A DNA stretch of 64,000 nucleotides from Microbacterium telephonicum (GCF_003651225.1 NZ_RCDB01000003.1:1-64000), one strand, 5' to 3'; counted from the stretch's first letter, positions 8,820 to 18,064 are shown. The notes: generated from the sequence alone by a model not told the origin. Numbers and translations are program-made.

Positions 8820-9455
8820 TCAGCTTCGAGTTGAACTCGAAGGTTCCGGCGGCACGATCGCGGCGTCCTGCGGGGCGTGACCGGCGATCCAGCGGTTGAG
8901 GACGCCCTCCGGGACCTCGTCGCGCACGAGGGCGAACGCGTAGTGGTCACGCCAGTCCCCGTCGATGTGGATGTAGCGCCGCCGCAGCCCCTCGTAGCGG
9001 AAGCCGAGCTTCTGCACGACGCGCAGGCTCGCCGTGTTCTCGGGGCGGATGCAGATCTCCATGCGGTGCAGCCGCAGCTCCTGGAAGCACAGGTCGGTCG
9101 CGAGCGCGACGCTCGTCGGGGTGATCCCGCGTCCCGCGAAGCGCTCGCTCACCCAGTAACCGATCGTCGCCGACGAGAGGGACCCGCGCGCGAGTCCCCA
9201 GACGTTCAGCTGCCCGGCGATCTCGCCGTCGTATTCCATGACCAGCGGCACGCCGCCGCCGTCGCGGTACTGCTGCAGTAGGCGCCGGATCGACAGCCGC
9301 ATGTCGAAGGACACCGGACCGTCGGGACTGGTCGCCTCCCAGGGCCGCAGCCATGAGCGGTTCGAGAGCAGCTCCGCCTGCAGGATGCGGGCGTCGCGGG
9401 CGCGGACGAGCCTGATCGACGTCGGCCCGTAGCGGCGGGGAACCGTCAGGTCCAT
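8820..9455 (-). CDS. GNAT-family N-acetyltransferase, RimJ/RimL-like
   Basis: 211 residues with the pattern of ribosomal-protein N-acetyltransferases: GYWVSERFAGRGITPTSV holds the acetyl-CoA-binding loop (normally Q/RxxGxG/A), and ENTASLRVVQKLGFRYEG is the usual second motif. The ATG at 9455 has GGGAGG about nine nt upstream; the GTG at 9464 is less well placed. The acceptor is unknown; N-terminal acetylation of a protein is the family-based guess. Confidence 0.8.
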   Translation of the reverse strand: MDLTVPRRYGPTSIRLVRARDARILQAELLSNRSWLRPWEATSPDGPVSFDMRLSIRRLLQQYRDGGGVPLVMEYDGEIAGQLNVWGLARGSLSSATIGYWVSERFAGRGITPTSVALATDLCFQELRLHRMEICIRPENTASLRVVQKLGFRYEGLRRRYIHIDGDWRDHYAFALVRDEVPEGVLNRWIAGHAPQDAAIVPPEPSSSTRS

Positions 9456-9483
9456 CCTCACCACCTCCCTCGAGGGCCGAGGC

Positions 9484-10362
9484 TCAGAGCTGGGCCGCGA
9501 AGTCCTTCAGCCACGGCTTGAGGTCGGTGCCGAGGTCCTCCCGGTCGATCGCCAGCTGCACGATGGCCTTGATGTAGTCCACCCTATCGCCGGTGTCGTA
9601 GCGGCGTCCCCGGAACACGACCCCGAGAACGCCGTCGGTCACGGCGAGTTCCTGCAGCGCGTCGGTCAGCTGGATCTCCCCGCCCTTGCCCGGTTCGGTG
9701 CGCTCGAGGATCGAGAAGACGTTCGGGGTGAGCACGTAGCGGCCGATGACGGCGAGGTTGGAGGGGGCGTCCTCCTTCTTCGGCTTCTCGACGAGACCGG
9801 TGACCTTCACGACGTCCGGGGTGTCGGTGGGCTCGACGGAGGCGACGCCGTACATGTGGATGTGGTCGGGGTCGACTTCCATGAGGGCGACGACCGTGAG
9901 ACCGGTCTGCTCGTTCTGGTCGAGCATCGTCTCCAGCAGCGTGTCGCGCTCGTCGATGAGGTCATCGCCCAGCAGCACGGCGAACGTCTCGTCGCCGACG
10001 TGCGCCTTGGCGCGCAGCACCGCGTGGCCGAGGCCCTTGGGCTCGCCCTGGCGCACGAAGTGGATGTCGGCGAGGTCGCTCGAGTGCTGCACGCGGCGGA
10101 GCTTCTCGATGTCGCCCTTGTTGGTGAGGTTGGTCTCCAGCTCGGGGACCGAGTCGAAGTGGTTGGAGATCGCATTCTTGTTGCGGCCGAGGATGACGAG
10201 CGTGTCGCGGATGCCCGAGCGGGTCACCTCTTCGACGACGTACTGGATCGCCGGCTTGTCGACCACGGGCAGCATCTCCTTGGGGAGGGCCTTGGTGGCG
10301 GGCAGGAATCGGGTTCCGAGTCCCGCGGCGGGGATGACGGCCTTCTGAGCGCGCTTCGACAT
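9484..10362 (-). CDS. galU: UTP-glucose-1-phosphate uridylyltransferase
   Basis: Makes UDP-glucose from UTP and glucose-1-phosphate for cell-envelope polymers. The 292-residue protein starts MSKRAQKAVIPAAGLGTRFLP, the nucleotide-binding signature, with KEMLPVVDKPAIQYV and LLGDDLI after it. On the minus strand a box TATCGT ends seven nt before the ATG, which suggests a leaderless transcript. It is divergent from the folate cyclo-ligase gene, with only 45 nt between the two starts. Confidence 0.95.
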   Translation of the reverse strand: MSKRAQKAVIPAAGLGTRFLPATKALPKEMLPVVDKPAIQYVVEEVTRSGIRDTLVILGRNKNAISNHFDSVPELETNLTNKGDIEKLRRVQHSSDLADIHFVRQGEPKGLGHAVLRAKAHVGDETFAVLLGDDLIDERDTLLETMLDQNEQTGLTVVALMEVDPDHIHMYGVASVEPTDTPDVVKVTGLVEKPKKEDAPSNLAVIGRYVLTPNVFSILERTEPGKGGEIQLTDALQELAVTDGVLGVVFRGRRYDTGDRVDYIKAIVQLAIDREDLGTDLKPWLKDFAAQL

Positions 10363-10395
10363 GGGCCATACGATAGCGGGCCCGAATGGCCCGCC

Positions 10396-10401
10396 TACAA
10401 T
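10396..10401 (+). promoter_or_regulatory. -10 box of a leaderless promoter (formyl-THF cyclo-ligase)
   Basis: TACAAT lies six nt before the ATG at 10408, placing the transcription start at or next to the start codon. GGAGG directly touches the ATG and is too close to serve as a normal ribosome binding site. Confidence 0.55.
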
Positions 10402-10407
10402 CGGAGG

Positions 10408-10992
10408 ATGATCGGCGCCATCGACAACGCCAAGCGCGCCCTGCGTGCCGACCTGCGCGAGCGACGACAGCAGCGTTCGCAGCCCGCGCTCGAAGAAGCC
10501 GAGGCCGGGGTCAAGGCCCAGCTCGACGCCCTCGTCGCCGCCACGGGCGCCCGTTCGGTGTCGTGCTTCCTGTCGACGCCGACCGAGCCCGGCACGCACG
10601 CGTTCGTCGCGGATGCTGTGGCCCGCGGCATCCGCGTGCTCCTTCCGATCACGCGCGCCGACGGCCTGCTCGACTGGGCGGTGGCCACATCCGACGCCGA
10701 CATCGCGGAGGGTCTGTTCGGACTGCCCGAGCCCGTGGCCGAGGTGCTGAGCCCGCTCGCCCTCAACGACGTCGACCTGCTCCTCATCCCCGCCGCCGCC
10801 GTCGACCGCTCCGGGATGCGGCTGGGGTGGGGTCGCGGGTTCTTCGACAAGACCCTCGGATCCATGGAGAAGTGCCCGCCGGTCTACGCTGTCATCTTCG
10901 ACTCCGAGCTTCTCGACGAGGTCCCGCGCGATCTGCACGATCAGGCCGTGACCGGCGTCGTCACCCCGACCCAGACCCTCCGCCTCGCCTGA
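10408..10992 (+). CDS. 5-formyltetrahydrofolate cyclo-ligase
   Basis: Converts 5-formyl-THF to 5,10-methenyl-THF with ATP. The 194-residue protein starts MIGAIDNAKRALRADLRERR; the family signature DRSGMRLGWGRGFFDKTL is near residue 138, and IPAAAVD precedes it. Start chosen at the ATG six nt after a -10 box. The fmdB-family and mscL genes follow on the same strand, probably co-transcribed. Confidence 0.92.
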   Translation: MIGAIDNAKRALRADLRERRQQRSQPALEEAEAGVKAQLDALVAATGARSVSCFLSTPTEPGTHAFVADAVARGIRVLLPITRADGLLDWAVATSDADIAEGLFGLPEPVAEVLSPLALNDVDLLLIPAAAVDRSGMRLGWGRGFFDKTLGSMEKCPPVYAVIFDSELLDEVPRDLHDQAVTGVVTPTQTLRLA

Positions 10993-11018
10993 GCGGCGGC
11001 CCTTCCCGAAGGAACCGA

Positions 11019-11288
11019 ATGCCCACCTACGCCTACGCCTGCAAGCAGTGCGGCCACCGCTTCGACGCCGTGCAGTCCTTCTCCGACGCCGCCCTGACCG
11101 AGTGCCCGGAGTGCGGCGGAGTGCTGCGCAAGCAGTTCGGCACGGTCGGCGTGACCTTCAACGGCTCGGGATTTTACCGCACCGATTCGCGCTCGACGGG
11201 TTCGCCCGCGGCGGGTAGCGCGTCCGCCGGTTCTTCGACATCATCGAAGTCCGAGGCGAAGGCCTCACCCGCATCGTCGGGGTCGTAA
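11019..11288 (+). CDS. FmdB-family zinc-ribbon protein
   Basis: 89 residues. Starts MPTYAYACKQCGHRFD and continues to ECPECGGVLRKQFG, giving the two CxxC knuckles of the FmdB/'putative regulatory protein' zinc ribbon. A Ser/Ala-rich tail follows. It sits 26 nt after the cyclo-ligase gene with GAAGGAA before the ATG. The cellular role of this family is not established. Confidence 0.85.
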   Translation: MPTYAYACKQCGHRFDAVQSFSDAALTECPECGGVLRKQFGTVGVTFNGSGFYRTDSRSTGSPAAGSASAGSSTSSKSEAKASPASSGS

Positions 11289-11322
11289 CCCGGCGGAAGC
11301 CGGAGACCGGAGGGGGAACCTC

Positions 11323-11745
11323 ATGATCAAGGGCTTCAAGGAATTCATCACCCGCGGCAACGTCATCGACCTGGCCGTCGCGGTCGTCATCGGCGCCGCG
11401 TTCACCGCCATCATCAACGCGCTCGTCGCGGGTTTCATCAACCCGCTGATCGGGCTCGTGTTCCAGACCGGCAACCTCGACAAGTGGGTGATCTCGGTGC
11501 CGACGCTGTTCGGCAACACCTCCGATTTCGCGATCGGATCGATCATCAGCGCGGCCATCAGCTTCCTCGCCGTCGCCGTCGTCGTGTACTTCGTGCTCGT
11601 CTACCCGATGAACCGCTGGAAGGAGCGTCAGGCCGCGAAGGCCGGCGTCGTCGAGACCGTGGAGGAGCCGCTGCCCACCGAGCAGGAGATCCTCATCCAG
11701 ATCCGCGACCTGCTGCAGCAGAACCAGACGCCGCCGCGCGCCTGA
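11323..11745 (+). CDS. mscL: Large-conductance mechanosensitive channel
   Basis: A 140-residue pentameric inner-membrane safety valve that opens under hypo-osmotic shock. The N-terminal amphipathic helix MIKGFKEFITRGNVIDLAVA is diagnostic. TM1 (AVVIGAAFTAIINALV) and TM2 (IISAAISFLAVAVVVYFVLV) follow, then a charged C-terminal helix ending EQEILIQIRDLLQQ. GGAGGGGGAACCTC precedes the ATG. Confidence 0.95.
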   Translation: MIKGFKEFITRGNVIDLAVAVVIGAAFTAIINALVAGFINPLIGLVFQTGNLDKWVISVPTLFGNTSDFAIGSIISAAISFLAVAVVVYFVLVYPMNRWKERQAAKAGVVETVEEPLPTEQEILIQIRDLLQQNQTPPRA

Positions 11746-11752
11746 GCGCTCT

Positions 11753-11941
11753 TCAGTAGTGGGGCGGGACCTCGCGACGCATCCGGTCGTCGTTGGGTCC
11801 CGCGTCCTTCTGCGCGGAGGTCGCGGAATCCGCGTCCGGTTCGGCGGCGGGTTCGGCATCCGTCCCCGGTGCGGGGGTGAGGCGCGCGCGACGGCGCCCC
11901 GGCATCCGCTCGATGCGCTGCCGGCCTCTTTCGTCGGTCAC
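11753..11941 (-). CDS. Small charged protein of unknown function, coupled to the helicase gene
   Basis: A 62-residue frame whose GTG start overlaps the helicase stop in a GTGA, the same coupling used throughout this genome. It is Arg-rich at the front (RMPGRRRARLTP) and acidic in the middle, and ends REVPPHY. No family recognised. The overlap is the main reason to accept it; its stop lies only 8 nt past the mscL stop on the other strand. Confidence 0.5.
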   Translation of the reverse strand: MTDERGRQRIERMPGRRRARLTPAPGTDAEPAAEPDADSATSAQKDAGPNDDRMRREVPPHY

Positions 11942-14900
11942 CGCAGGCCGTCGAGCGGTTGCGTCGGCACCTGGGCACTCGGTGTGTCCGGCGGCGCCCC
12001 GAGGATGCCGGCGATGCGCGCCGCGACACCCGCGGGGTCGCTGTAGAGGTCGAACGAGTGCACGCGCACGTAGTGCCAGCCGAGCCGGCGCAGCATCTGC
12101 GGGCGCAGGCGCAGCGACTCGCGCAGCGACTCCCCCGTCGTCTCCGGATCGCTCTCGACGACCACGGCCTTGCCCTGGTACTGCGCGACGAGCGGCAGGA
12201 TGCCGCGGTAGTCGACGTCGACCGAGATGCCGAGGCTGCGCAGCTGCTGGGCGAGCGAGAGGGTCAGCGGGTCGGCCAGGTCTTCCAGCCGCGCCTCCCG
12301 CGCCCGGGCGGCGATCCCGCCGAGGATCGACATGAGTGTCGCGGCGCCGTACTGCAGGCGTCCCTCGTCGAAGGCGGACGGGCGGATGGAGGACACGATG
12401 ACCATCGAGCGGCGTGCCCGCGTCATCCCGACCGTCAGCAGACGCTCGCCGTCTTCGCGGGACAGGTCGCCGAAGTCGGTGAGCACACGGCCGTGCTTGG
12501 TGAGCCCGAACCCGAGCGAGAACACGACGCGGTCGCGGCTCTCGGCGACCGACTCCTCCAGTCCCAGCACGGCGAACGGCTCGGCGGTGTCGCGGGAGAC
12601 GAACTCCGCGACGTCGGAGCGGCCGGCGAACGCCTCGGCGACGGCGGCGCGCACGCGCTCGGCGTGCTTGGTCGATGCGGTGACGACCATGAGCGACTCG
12701 GTCGGCCGGTTGACGGCGTGCTCGACGACGAGGCTCACGACACGGGCGACCTCGGCGTCGGGGCTCTCGACGGCGCCGGTTTCGGGATCGGGGGTTCCGG
12801 TGCCGCCCTCGACGTAGTCGACGGAGAGGCTGCCGCGGCCGAGGTAGGAGCCCGCCCACGGGAACGACACGATCTCGCCGCCGTAGAACGCGTCGTTGAC
12901 GAGCTGCGCGAGGTCTTCGCCACCGGCGCGGTAGCTACGGGTGAGCGTCTCGACCGGCACGAGGTCGGCGAGGCGCTCGAACACGCTCGTCTGGTCGAAC
13001 GGCACCTCGGGCTCGTCGTCGTCGGCGCGGCCGGCGCCGACACGGAACGGGGTCGGCTTCTGCGTGACGGGGTCGCCGAAGGCGACCACCTGGCGCGCGC
13101 GGCGCAGGGCCGGCGCCGCCTCGGTGACGCAGACGGCCGCGGCGTCGACGAGCAGCAGCACGTCGAAGGCCTCCGCGTCGGGGATCTGGGGCACCTCGTA
13201 GGGCGAGGCGAGCCAGACCGGCGCGACGGTGCGCAGCAGTCGCGGCGCCGTCGCGAGGATCTCGGCGGCGGTCGCCGTGCCGGCGCGCAGCGCCGACTTC
13301 AGCGCGGCCGTCTCGCCCGCCTCGTCGACGATCGCGATCTTCCAGCGCGTCGCGAGCTCGGCGGCCAGCTGCGGGCCGGCGAACCCGGCGTGGGCCTCGT
13401 CGACCAGCCGGTAGTCGCGCTCGAGACGGTCGACGACGGCGGTGTTGGCGCCCAGCAGCGCGCGGTCGCTGCGCAGCATCGCCTCGAGGGCCGACTGCCA
13501 CCACACGAACTCGAACTCGGCGGCCACGCGCTCCTCGGCGACGTGCCGCATCGACAGCTCGGTGAGCAGGGTGTCGAGCCCGAGCTGCGCGAGACGGTCG
13601 CGCAGCTGCGCACGCTCGACGAGGTTGTCGAACACGTCGGAGTCGGCGGCGAGGTCGGCGAGGGTGCGCAGCAGCTGCGGGATCGGGGTCGCCGCCAGCG
13701 GGATCTGCCGCCCCAGCACCGAGTCGAGTTCGCGCAGGTCGGCATCCACGCGCTGCAGGGCGGTCGCGACGTCGTCGAGGCCCAGCGGCACCTCGGGGGT
13801 CACGCCCGATTCGACGACCTGCTGCCACTGCGCACGCTGCTGCTGCACGCGGGAGAGCGCCTCGTGCATGTCGGTCACGTGCATGCCGGGACGCACGTAC
13901 TCCTTCGACAGGCGCTTGAGCCGTCGCCGGTTCGCGCTCGTCATCGCCGGCGCGTCGCGGCGCACCGCATGGGCCTGGATGAGCTCGCCCAGCGGCCGCT
14001 CGAACACGGTCGGGCTGAAGCGGTCGAGCGAGCCCCGGATCCCCTGCAGAAGCCGCAGGTACGCGGCGAGCTCGGCGATCGTGCCGAACGGCCGCATCCG
14101 CGTCTGCGCGATCAGCTCATAGCCGCGCTCGAGGATCGCCGGCACGTCGGTGCGGTGCAGTCGGCGGGCGAGCGCGTGGGCCGCGCGGGCGGCGTCGGTG
14201 GTCGGAAAGGCGACGCCGTACCACGGCGAATCGTCGGGCCCGAAGCGGAACTCGCCCAGCCGCGCCGCGGTCGAGAGCGCATCGGCCGCTTCGCCGCGCC
14301 GGCTCGAGAGCGACTGCAGCACGCCGACGTCGAAGCGGGTCTGCGCGCTCGGAGCCGGAGTGGTCGATCCGATCGTGGCGAGGGTGCGCAGCGCCTCCAG
14401 CGGCGAGATGCCGAGGGCTGGATGGCGCTGCGTGAGCGATGCGCGGTAGTCGCGCAGCACCGAGCGCAGGCGCACGAGCGCATCGTCGACCTCGGCGACC
14501 TTGGGCGGCGTCGCCTTCTCGTTGCGCGAGATCGCGCGCACGAGGTCGCGGTGCAGCTGTCCGGGGGTGACGGCCAGGCCCTGCAGGCCGATTCCGGCCA
14601 GGCGGTGACGCACCCCGTCGAGGGTGGACCGCCGCGTGCTGACGACGAGCACCCGCTTGCCGGTGCGCACGAGCTCGCCGATCGCGTTGATGACGGTCTG
14701 CGTGCCGCCGGTGCCGGGCAGGGTGTGCACGGCGAGGGACTGCCCCGCAGCAATACGGGCGAGCACCTGCTCCTGCTCGGCGTCGGCGTCCAGCAGCAGG
14801 CGATCGGATGCGGGTGGCCGCTCGTCGGCGCTCACCAGATCGGGGACGCTGCGCACGAGGGCGAGGTTCTCACGGTCGGCGAGGTGACCGGCCAGGGCGT

Positions 14901-15645
14901 TGAGCACCGGGTGGTCGAGGCGGGCGGCGTCGCGCTCCATGTCGCCGGACACGTCGGCGAACGTGGAGACCACCAAGCGCGGCTGCACCGTGAAGGTGGG
15001 GATGTGCGCCGTGAGGGCGCGCAGGTGGTCGATGACCGGCTGCGGCTTGAAGACGCCGTCGTCGTGGGCGAGGGCGGCGAGCGCCCGGCCGTCGAGGGAG
15101 ATGCCGAAGTGCGTGCGCGCGGCGGTGACCAGTTCGGGGTTGATGACGAACGCGCCGCGCAGCTTGAGCTCGATGTCGGTGTGGTGGCGACGGATCAGCA
15201 GCGGACGCAGCAGCACGGGGGCCGAGTAGACGACGCCGCCGATGCGCCATCCGGCGATGCCGACGGCGAGGTGCACGGCATCCAGGCCGCGGGCGGTGCG
15301 CAACTCGACGTCCTTGGCGACGATGCGGTCGGCGGCGCGACGGGCCGTCAGCAGCGCGACCTCGTCGCGGAACAGGCCCGACAGCAGCGTCGAGCGTCCG
15401 GTGATGAACTGCGGGAGGCTGCCGGGGTGGGCCTTGGTGATGTCGATGCCGGCATCGCCCTCGTCGCTGTAGTGCAGCAGGGTCGACCGCCCGCCGAGCT
15501 GGGCCGACTCCTCGCGGATGCGCGCGCGCTCGGGCTCTGCGACATGACTGACGACGACGCCGGGCTCGCGCAGGTCGATCCCCGACGGGGTCACCGCACC
15601 GGGGGTCGCCGAATCGTCGTACGCGACATCTTCCACGCCTCGCAC
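11938..15645 (-). CDS. Giant superfamily-I helicase-like protein with C-terminal nuclease-fold domain; Walker A altered
   Basis: About 1235 residues. The N-terminal 290 or so are of unknown fold. A split helicase follows: Walker A position PGTGGTQT (about 308), Walker B IVDEAGE (about 771), motif VVAFGDPVTQKPTPFRVG, and C-terminal motifs LTRSYRAGGEDL and VGMTRARRSMVIVSS. In the Walker A loop the lysine that contacts the ATP phosphates (GKT) is Gly, read directly from GGC GGC ACG. The last 100 residues (VVVESDPE, then RRLGWHYVRVHSFDLYSDP) resemble the MTES_1575-type restriction-endonuclease fold known from Microbacterium. I used the GTG at 15645 because GAGGAG lies 11 nt before it; the GTG at 15636 is possible. 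The likely role is in DNA repair or defence, by family only. Confidence 0.75.
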   Translation of the reverse strand: MRGVEDVAYDDSATPGAVTPSGIDLREPGVVVSHVAEPERARIREESAQLGGRSTLLHYSDEGDAGIDITKAHPGSLPQFITGRSTLLSGLFRDEVALLTARRAADRIVAKDVELRTARGLDAVHLAVGIAGWRIGGVVYSAPVLLRPLLIRRHHTDIELKLRGAFVINPELVTAARTHFGISLDGRALAALAHDDGVFKPQPVIDHLRALTAHIPTFTVQPRLVVSTFADVSGDMERDAARLDHPVLNALAGHLADRENLALVRSVPDLVSADERPPASDRLLLDADAEQEQVLARIAAGQSLAVHTLPGTGGTQTVINAIGELVRTGKRVLVVSTRRSTLDGVRHRLAGIGLQGLAVTPGQLHRDLVRAISRNEKATPPKVAEVDDALVRLRSVLRDYRASLTQRHPALGISPLEALRTLATIGSTTPAPSAQTRFDVGVLQSLSSRRGEAADALSTAARLGEFRFGPDDSPWYGVAFPTTDAARAAHALARRLHRTDVPAILERGYELIAQTRMRPFGTIAELAAYLRLLQGIRGSLDRFSPTVFERPLGELIQAHAVRRDAPAMTSANRRRLKRLSKEYVRPGMHVTDMHEALSRVQQQRAQWQQVVESGVTPEVPLGLDDVATALQRVDADLRELDSVLGRQIPLAATPIPQLLRTLADLAADSDVFDNLVERAQLRDRLAQLGLDTLLTELSMRHVAEERVAAEFEFVWWQSALEAMLRSDRALLGANTAVVDRLERDYRLVDEAHAGFAGPQLAAELATRWKIAIVDEAGETAALKSALRAGTATAAEILATAPRLLRTVAPVWLASPYEVPQIPDAEAFDVLLLVDAAAVCVTEAAPALRRARQVVAFGDPVTQKPTPFRVGAGRADDDEPEVPFDQTSVFERLADLVPVETLTRSYRAGGEDLAQLVNDAFYGGEIVSFPWAGSYLGRGSLSVDYVEGGTGTPDPETGAVESPDAEVARVVSLVVEHAVNRPTESLMVVTASTKHAERVRAAVAEAFAGRSDVAEFVSRDTAEPFAVLGLEESVAESRDRVVFSLGFGLTKHGRVLTDFGDLSREDGERLLTVGMTRARRSMVIVSSIRPSAFDEGRLQYGAATLMSILGGIAARAREARLEDLADPLTLSLAQQLRSLGISVDVDYRGILPLVAQYQGKAVVVESDPETTGESLRESLRLRPQMLRRLGWHYVRVHSFDLYSDPAGVAARIAGILGAPPDTPSAQVPTQPLDGLR

Positions 15646-15826
15646 GGCGCCACCATCTCCTCGCCACACACGACACACCCTAAGCGCGCGCGGGCGAAAC
15701 GCCGGGTAGACCCGCGCATTCGGCCGGATTGGGCGATCCTCCTCCCCCGGCGGAGCTTCGAAAGATCGATCCACGGATGCCGGCGGCGAGCGCTTCGGGT
15801 GGGGACGGCGCGGCCATGATGGGGGC

Positions 15827-16345
15827 ATGTCCTCACCCACGTACACCGTGCACCCGACGCCGGTCGGCTCCGCGCTCATCGTCATGACGGATGCCGGGCT
15901 CGCGTCCCTGCAGCTGCTCGACGGTCCGGACGACGACGCGCTCGTCGAGATCGGCCTCGCCCTGCGCGCCGTCCCGGTGCCCGACGACGGTCCCGCGGCG
16001 GGCGTCGCCGCGCAGCTCGACGAGTACTTCGCCGGCGACCGCCGCGACTTCGACGTCGCGATCGACTGGTGGTTCGCCGAGGGGTTCACCAAGCGCGCGC
16101 TGCAGGCGGTGCAGGAGATACCGTACGGCGAGACGGCCTCGTACGGGGAGATCGCCGTGCACGCGGGCTCCCCCGGTGCCCATCGTGCCGTGGGTTCGGC
16201 GTGCGCGCGCACCGCGATCTCGCTCGTGCTCCCCGCCCACCGGGTCGTGCGATCCGACGGGTCGATCGGCGAGTACGGCGGCCACCCCGAGACCAAGCGC
16301 TTCCTGCTCGACCTCGAAGACCGCGTCGCGGCATCCGGACGGTGA
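15827..16345 (+). CDS. Alkyltransferase-like protein (Ogt/MGMT homologue, active-site Cys replaced by Ala)
   Basis: 172 residues covering both the N-terminal domain and the C-terminal DNA-binding domain of O6-alkylguanine-DNA alkyltransferases. IPYGETASYGEIA and AHRAVGSACARTAISLVLP are intact, but the acceptor motif PCHRV reads PAHRV (about residues 135-139, codons CCC GCC CAC CGG). Without the Cys it cannot take up the alkyl group. Alkyltransferase-like proteins lacking this Cys bind O6-alkylguanine and hand it to nucleotide excision repair, and an Ala form is reported in Thermus thermophilus. That role is likely here (inference). A CATGAT box ends six nt before the ATG. Confidence 0.85.
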   Translation: MSSPTYTVHPTPVGSALIVMTDAGLASLQLLDGPDDDALVEIGLALRAVPVPDDGPAAGVAAQLDEYFAGDRRDFDVAIDWWFAEGFTKRALQAVQEIPYGETASYGEIAVHAGSPGAHRAVGSACARTAISLVLPAHRVVRSDGSIGEYGGHPETKRFLLDLEDRVAASGR

Positions 16346-16373
16346 CACCCGAACCGCCGTCCGGGGGAAAGAC

Positions 16374-16410
16374 GGAGCGCGGCAGGCGTGTAGGCCGCCC
16401 GCCGCGCTCC
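16374..16410. terminator. Terminator between convergent genes
   Basis: Perfect 10-bp stem GGAGCGCGGC (16374-16383) with GCCGCGCTCC (16401-16410), between the ends of the alkyltransferase-like and symporter genes; probably bidirectional. Confidence 0.65.
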
Positions 16411-16429
16411 GCTTTCGCGGTGGTGTCCG

Positions 16430-18064
16430 CTAGTGGTCGACGGCCTTCTCGGCGCCGTAGCCGGTGAGCGAGCGCACCTCCATCTCGGCGGCCTTGACCG
16501 GATCCTCCTTGCGCGAAGAGGTGACCGTCCCCAGCCACCCGAGGAAGAATCCGAGCGGGATCGACACGATGCCGGGGTTGTTCAACGGCCAGATCGCCGT
16601 GCCGACGTTCTTGAACACGCTGGTCTCGGTGCCCCAGAACACGGGCGAGAGCACGATGAGGATGACCGCCGCAGCGAGCCCGCCGTACATGCTCCACACC
16701 GCGCCGCGCGTGGAGAACCGGCGCCAGAACAGCGAGTAGATGATCGTCGGCAAGTTCGCCGACGCCGCGACGGCGAAGGCGAGGGCGACGAGGAACGCGA
16801 CGTTCTGTCCCTGCACGCCGATGCCGCCGACGATCGCGAGCACGCCGATGACCAGCACGGTGCGGCGCGCGACCTTGACCTCGCCGTCCGGCGGCACGTT
16901 CCCCTTCTTCACGACGTTCGCGTAGATGTCGTGCGCGAACGAGGCGGCCGCGGTGATCGTGAGACCGGCCACGACCGCGAGGATCGTCGCGAAGGCCACC
17001 GCCGAGATGAACCCGAGCAGCAGTGGCCCGCCGAGCGCGAGAGCCAGCAACGGGGCTGCGGAGTTGACGCCCCCCGGGGCCGCCTTGATCGCGTCGGGGC
17101 CGACGAGCGCACCGGCGCCGTAGCCGAGCACGAGGGTCAGCAGGTAGAACAGGCCGATCAGCCAGATCGCCCAGACGACCGAGCGGCGGGCCTCCTTCGC
17201 GGTGGGCACCGTGTAGAAGCGCATGAGCACGTGCGGCAGGCCGGCAGTGCCGAGCACGAGCGCGATGGCCAGCGAGACGAAGTCCCACGGGTTCTTGCCG
17301 TATTGCAGGCCCGGGCCGAGGATCGCGTCCTTCGGGTCGCTCGTCGAGGCGGCGACCGCGCTCTCGAGCAGCGTGTTGAGGTTGAAGCCGTTGAGCGCGA
17401 GCACCCAGATCGTCATCACGAGCGCGCCGCCGATGAGCAGGAACGCCTTGACGATCTGCACCCAGGTCGTGCCCTTCATCCCGCCGATGAGCACGTAGAC
17501 GATCATGAGCACGCCGACGACGGCGACGACGACCGACTGCCCGATGGCGTCGTTGATGCCCAGCAGCAGCGAGACGAGGCCACCGGCGCCCGCCATCTGC
17601 GCCAGCAGGTAGAAGAAGCAGACGGCGAGGGTCGTGATGGCCGCCGCCATCCGCACCGGGGCCTGCTTGAGCCGGAAGGCGAGCACGTCGGCCATCGTGA
17701 ACTTGCCGGTGTTGCGCATGAGCTCGGCGACGAGCAGCAGGGCGACGAGCCAGGCGACGAGGAACCCGATCGAGTAGAGGAACCCGTCGTAGCCGTTGAC
17801 GGCGATGGCGCCGCAGATGCCGAGGAACGACGCGGCCGACAGGTAGTCGCCCGAGATCGCGAAGCCGTTCTGCGGCCCCGTGAACGAGCGTCCGGCGGCG
17901 TAGTAGTCGGCCGCCGTCTTGTTGTTGCGGCTGGCGCGGATGACGATGAACATCGTCACGGCCACGAACGCGCCGAAGATCGAGATGTTGAGGACGGGGT
18001 TGTTCTCGACCGTCTCGACCGCGCTGGTGACGGTCTCGGCCAGACCCGCGAAGACGTCGCTCAT
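16430..18064 (-). CDS. Sodium/solute symporter, acetate/monocarboxylate type (ActP/MctC-like)
   Basis: A 544-residue membrane carrier of the SSS family with about 13 predicted helices. The family core is clear: AADYYAAGRSFTGPQNGFAISGDYLSAASFLG is shared with ActP and MctC (given here in full because it decides the subfamily it is split as AADYYAAGRSFTG, then GFAISGDYLSAASFLG). Import of acetate or related short acids is expected. It overlaps the DUF485 gene by ATGA, the usual pairing for this subfamily, and is divergent from a RamA-like regulator. Confidence 0.85.
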   Translation of the reverse strand: MSDVFAGLAETVTSAVETVENNPVLNISIFGAFVAVTMFIVIRASRNNKTAADYYAAGRSFTGPQNGFAISGDYLSAASFLGICGAIAVNGYDGFLYSIGFLVAWLVALLLVAELMRNTGKFTMADVLAFRLKQAPVRMAAAITTLAVCFFYLLAQMAGAGGLVSLLLGINDAIGQSVVVAVVGVLMIVYVLIGGMKGTTWVQIVKAFLLIGGALVMTIWVLALNGFNLNTLLESAVAASTSDPKDAILGPGLQYGKNPWDFVSLAIALVLGTAGLPHVLMRFYTVPTAKEARRSVVWAIWLIGLFYLLTLVLGYGAGALVGPDAIKAAPGGVNSAAPLLALALGGPLLLGFISAVAFATILAVVAGLTITAAASFAHDIYANVVKKGNVPPDGEVKVARRTVLVIGVLAIVGGIGVQGQNVAFLVALAFAVAASANLPTIIYSLFWRRFSTRGAVWSMYGGLAAAVILIVLSPVFWGTETSVFKNVGTAIWPLNNPGIVSIPLGFFLGWLGTVTSSRKEDPVKAAEMEVRSLTGYGAEKAVDH

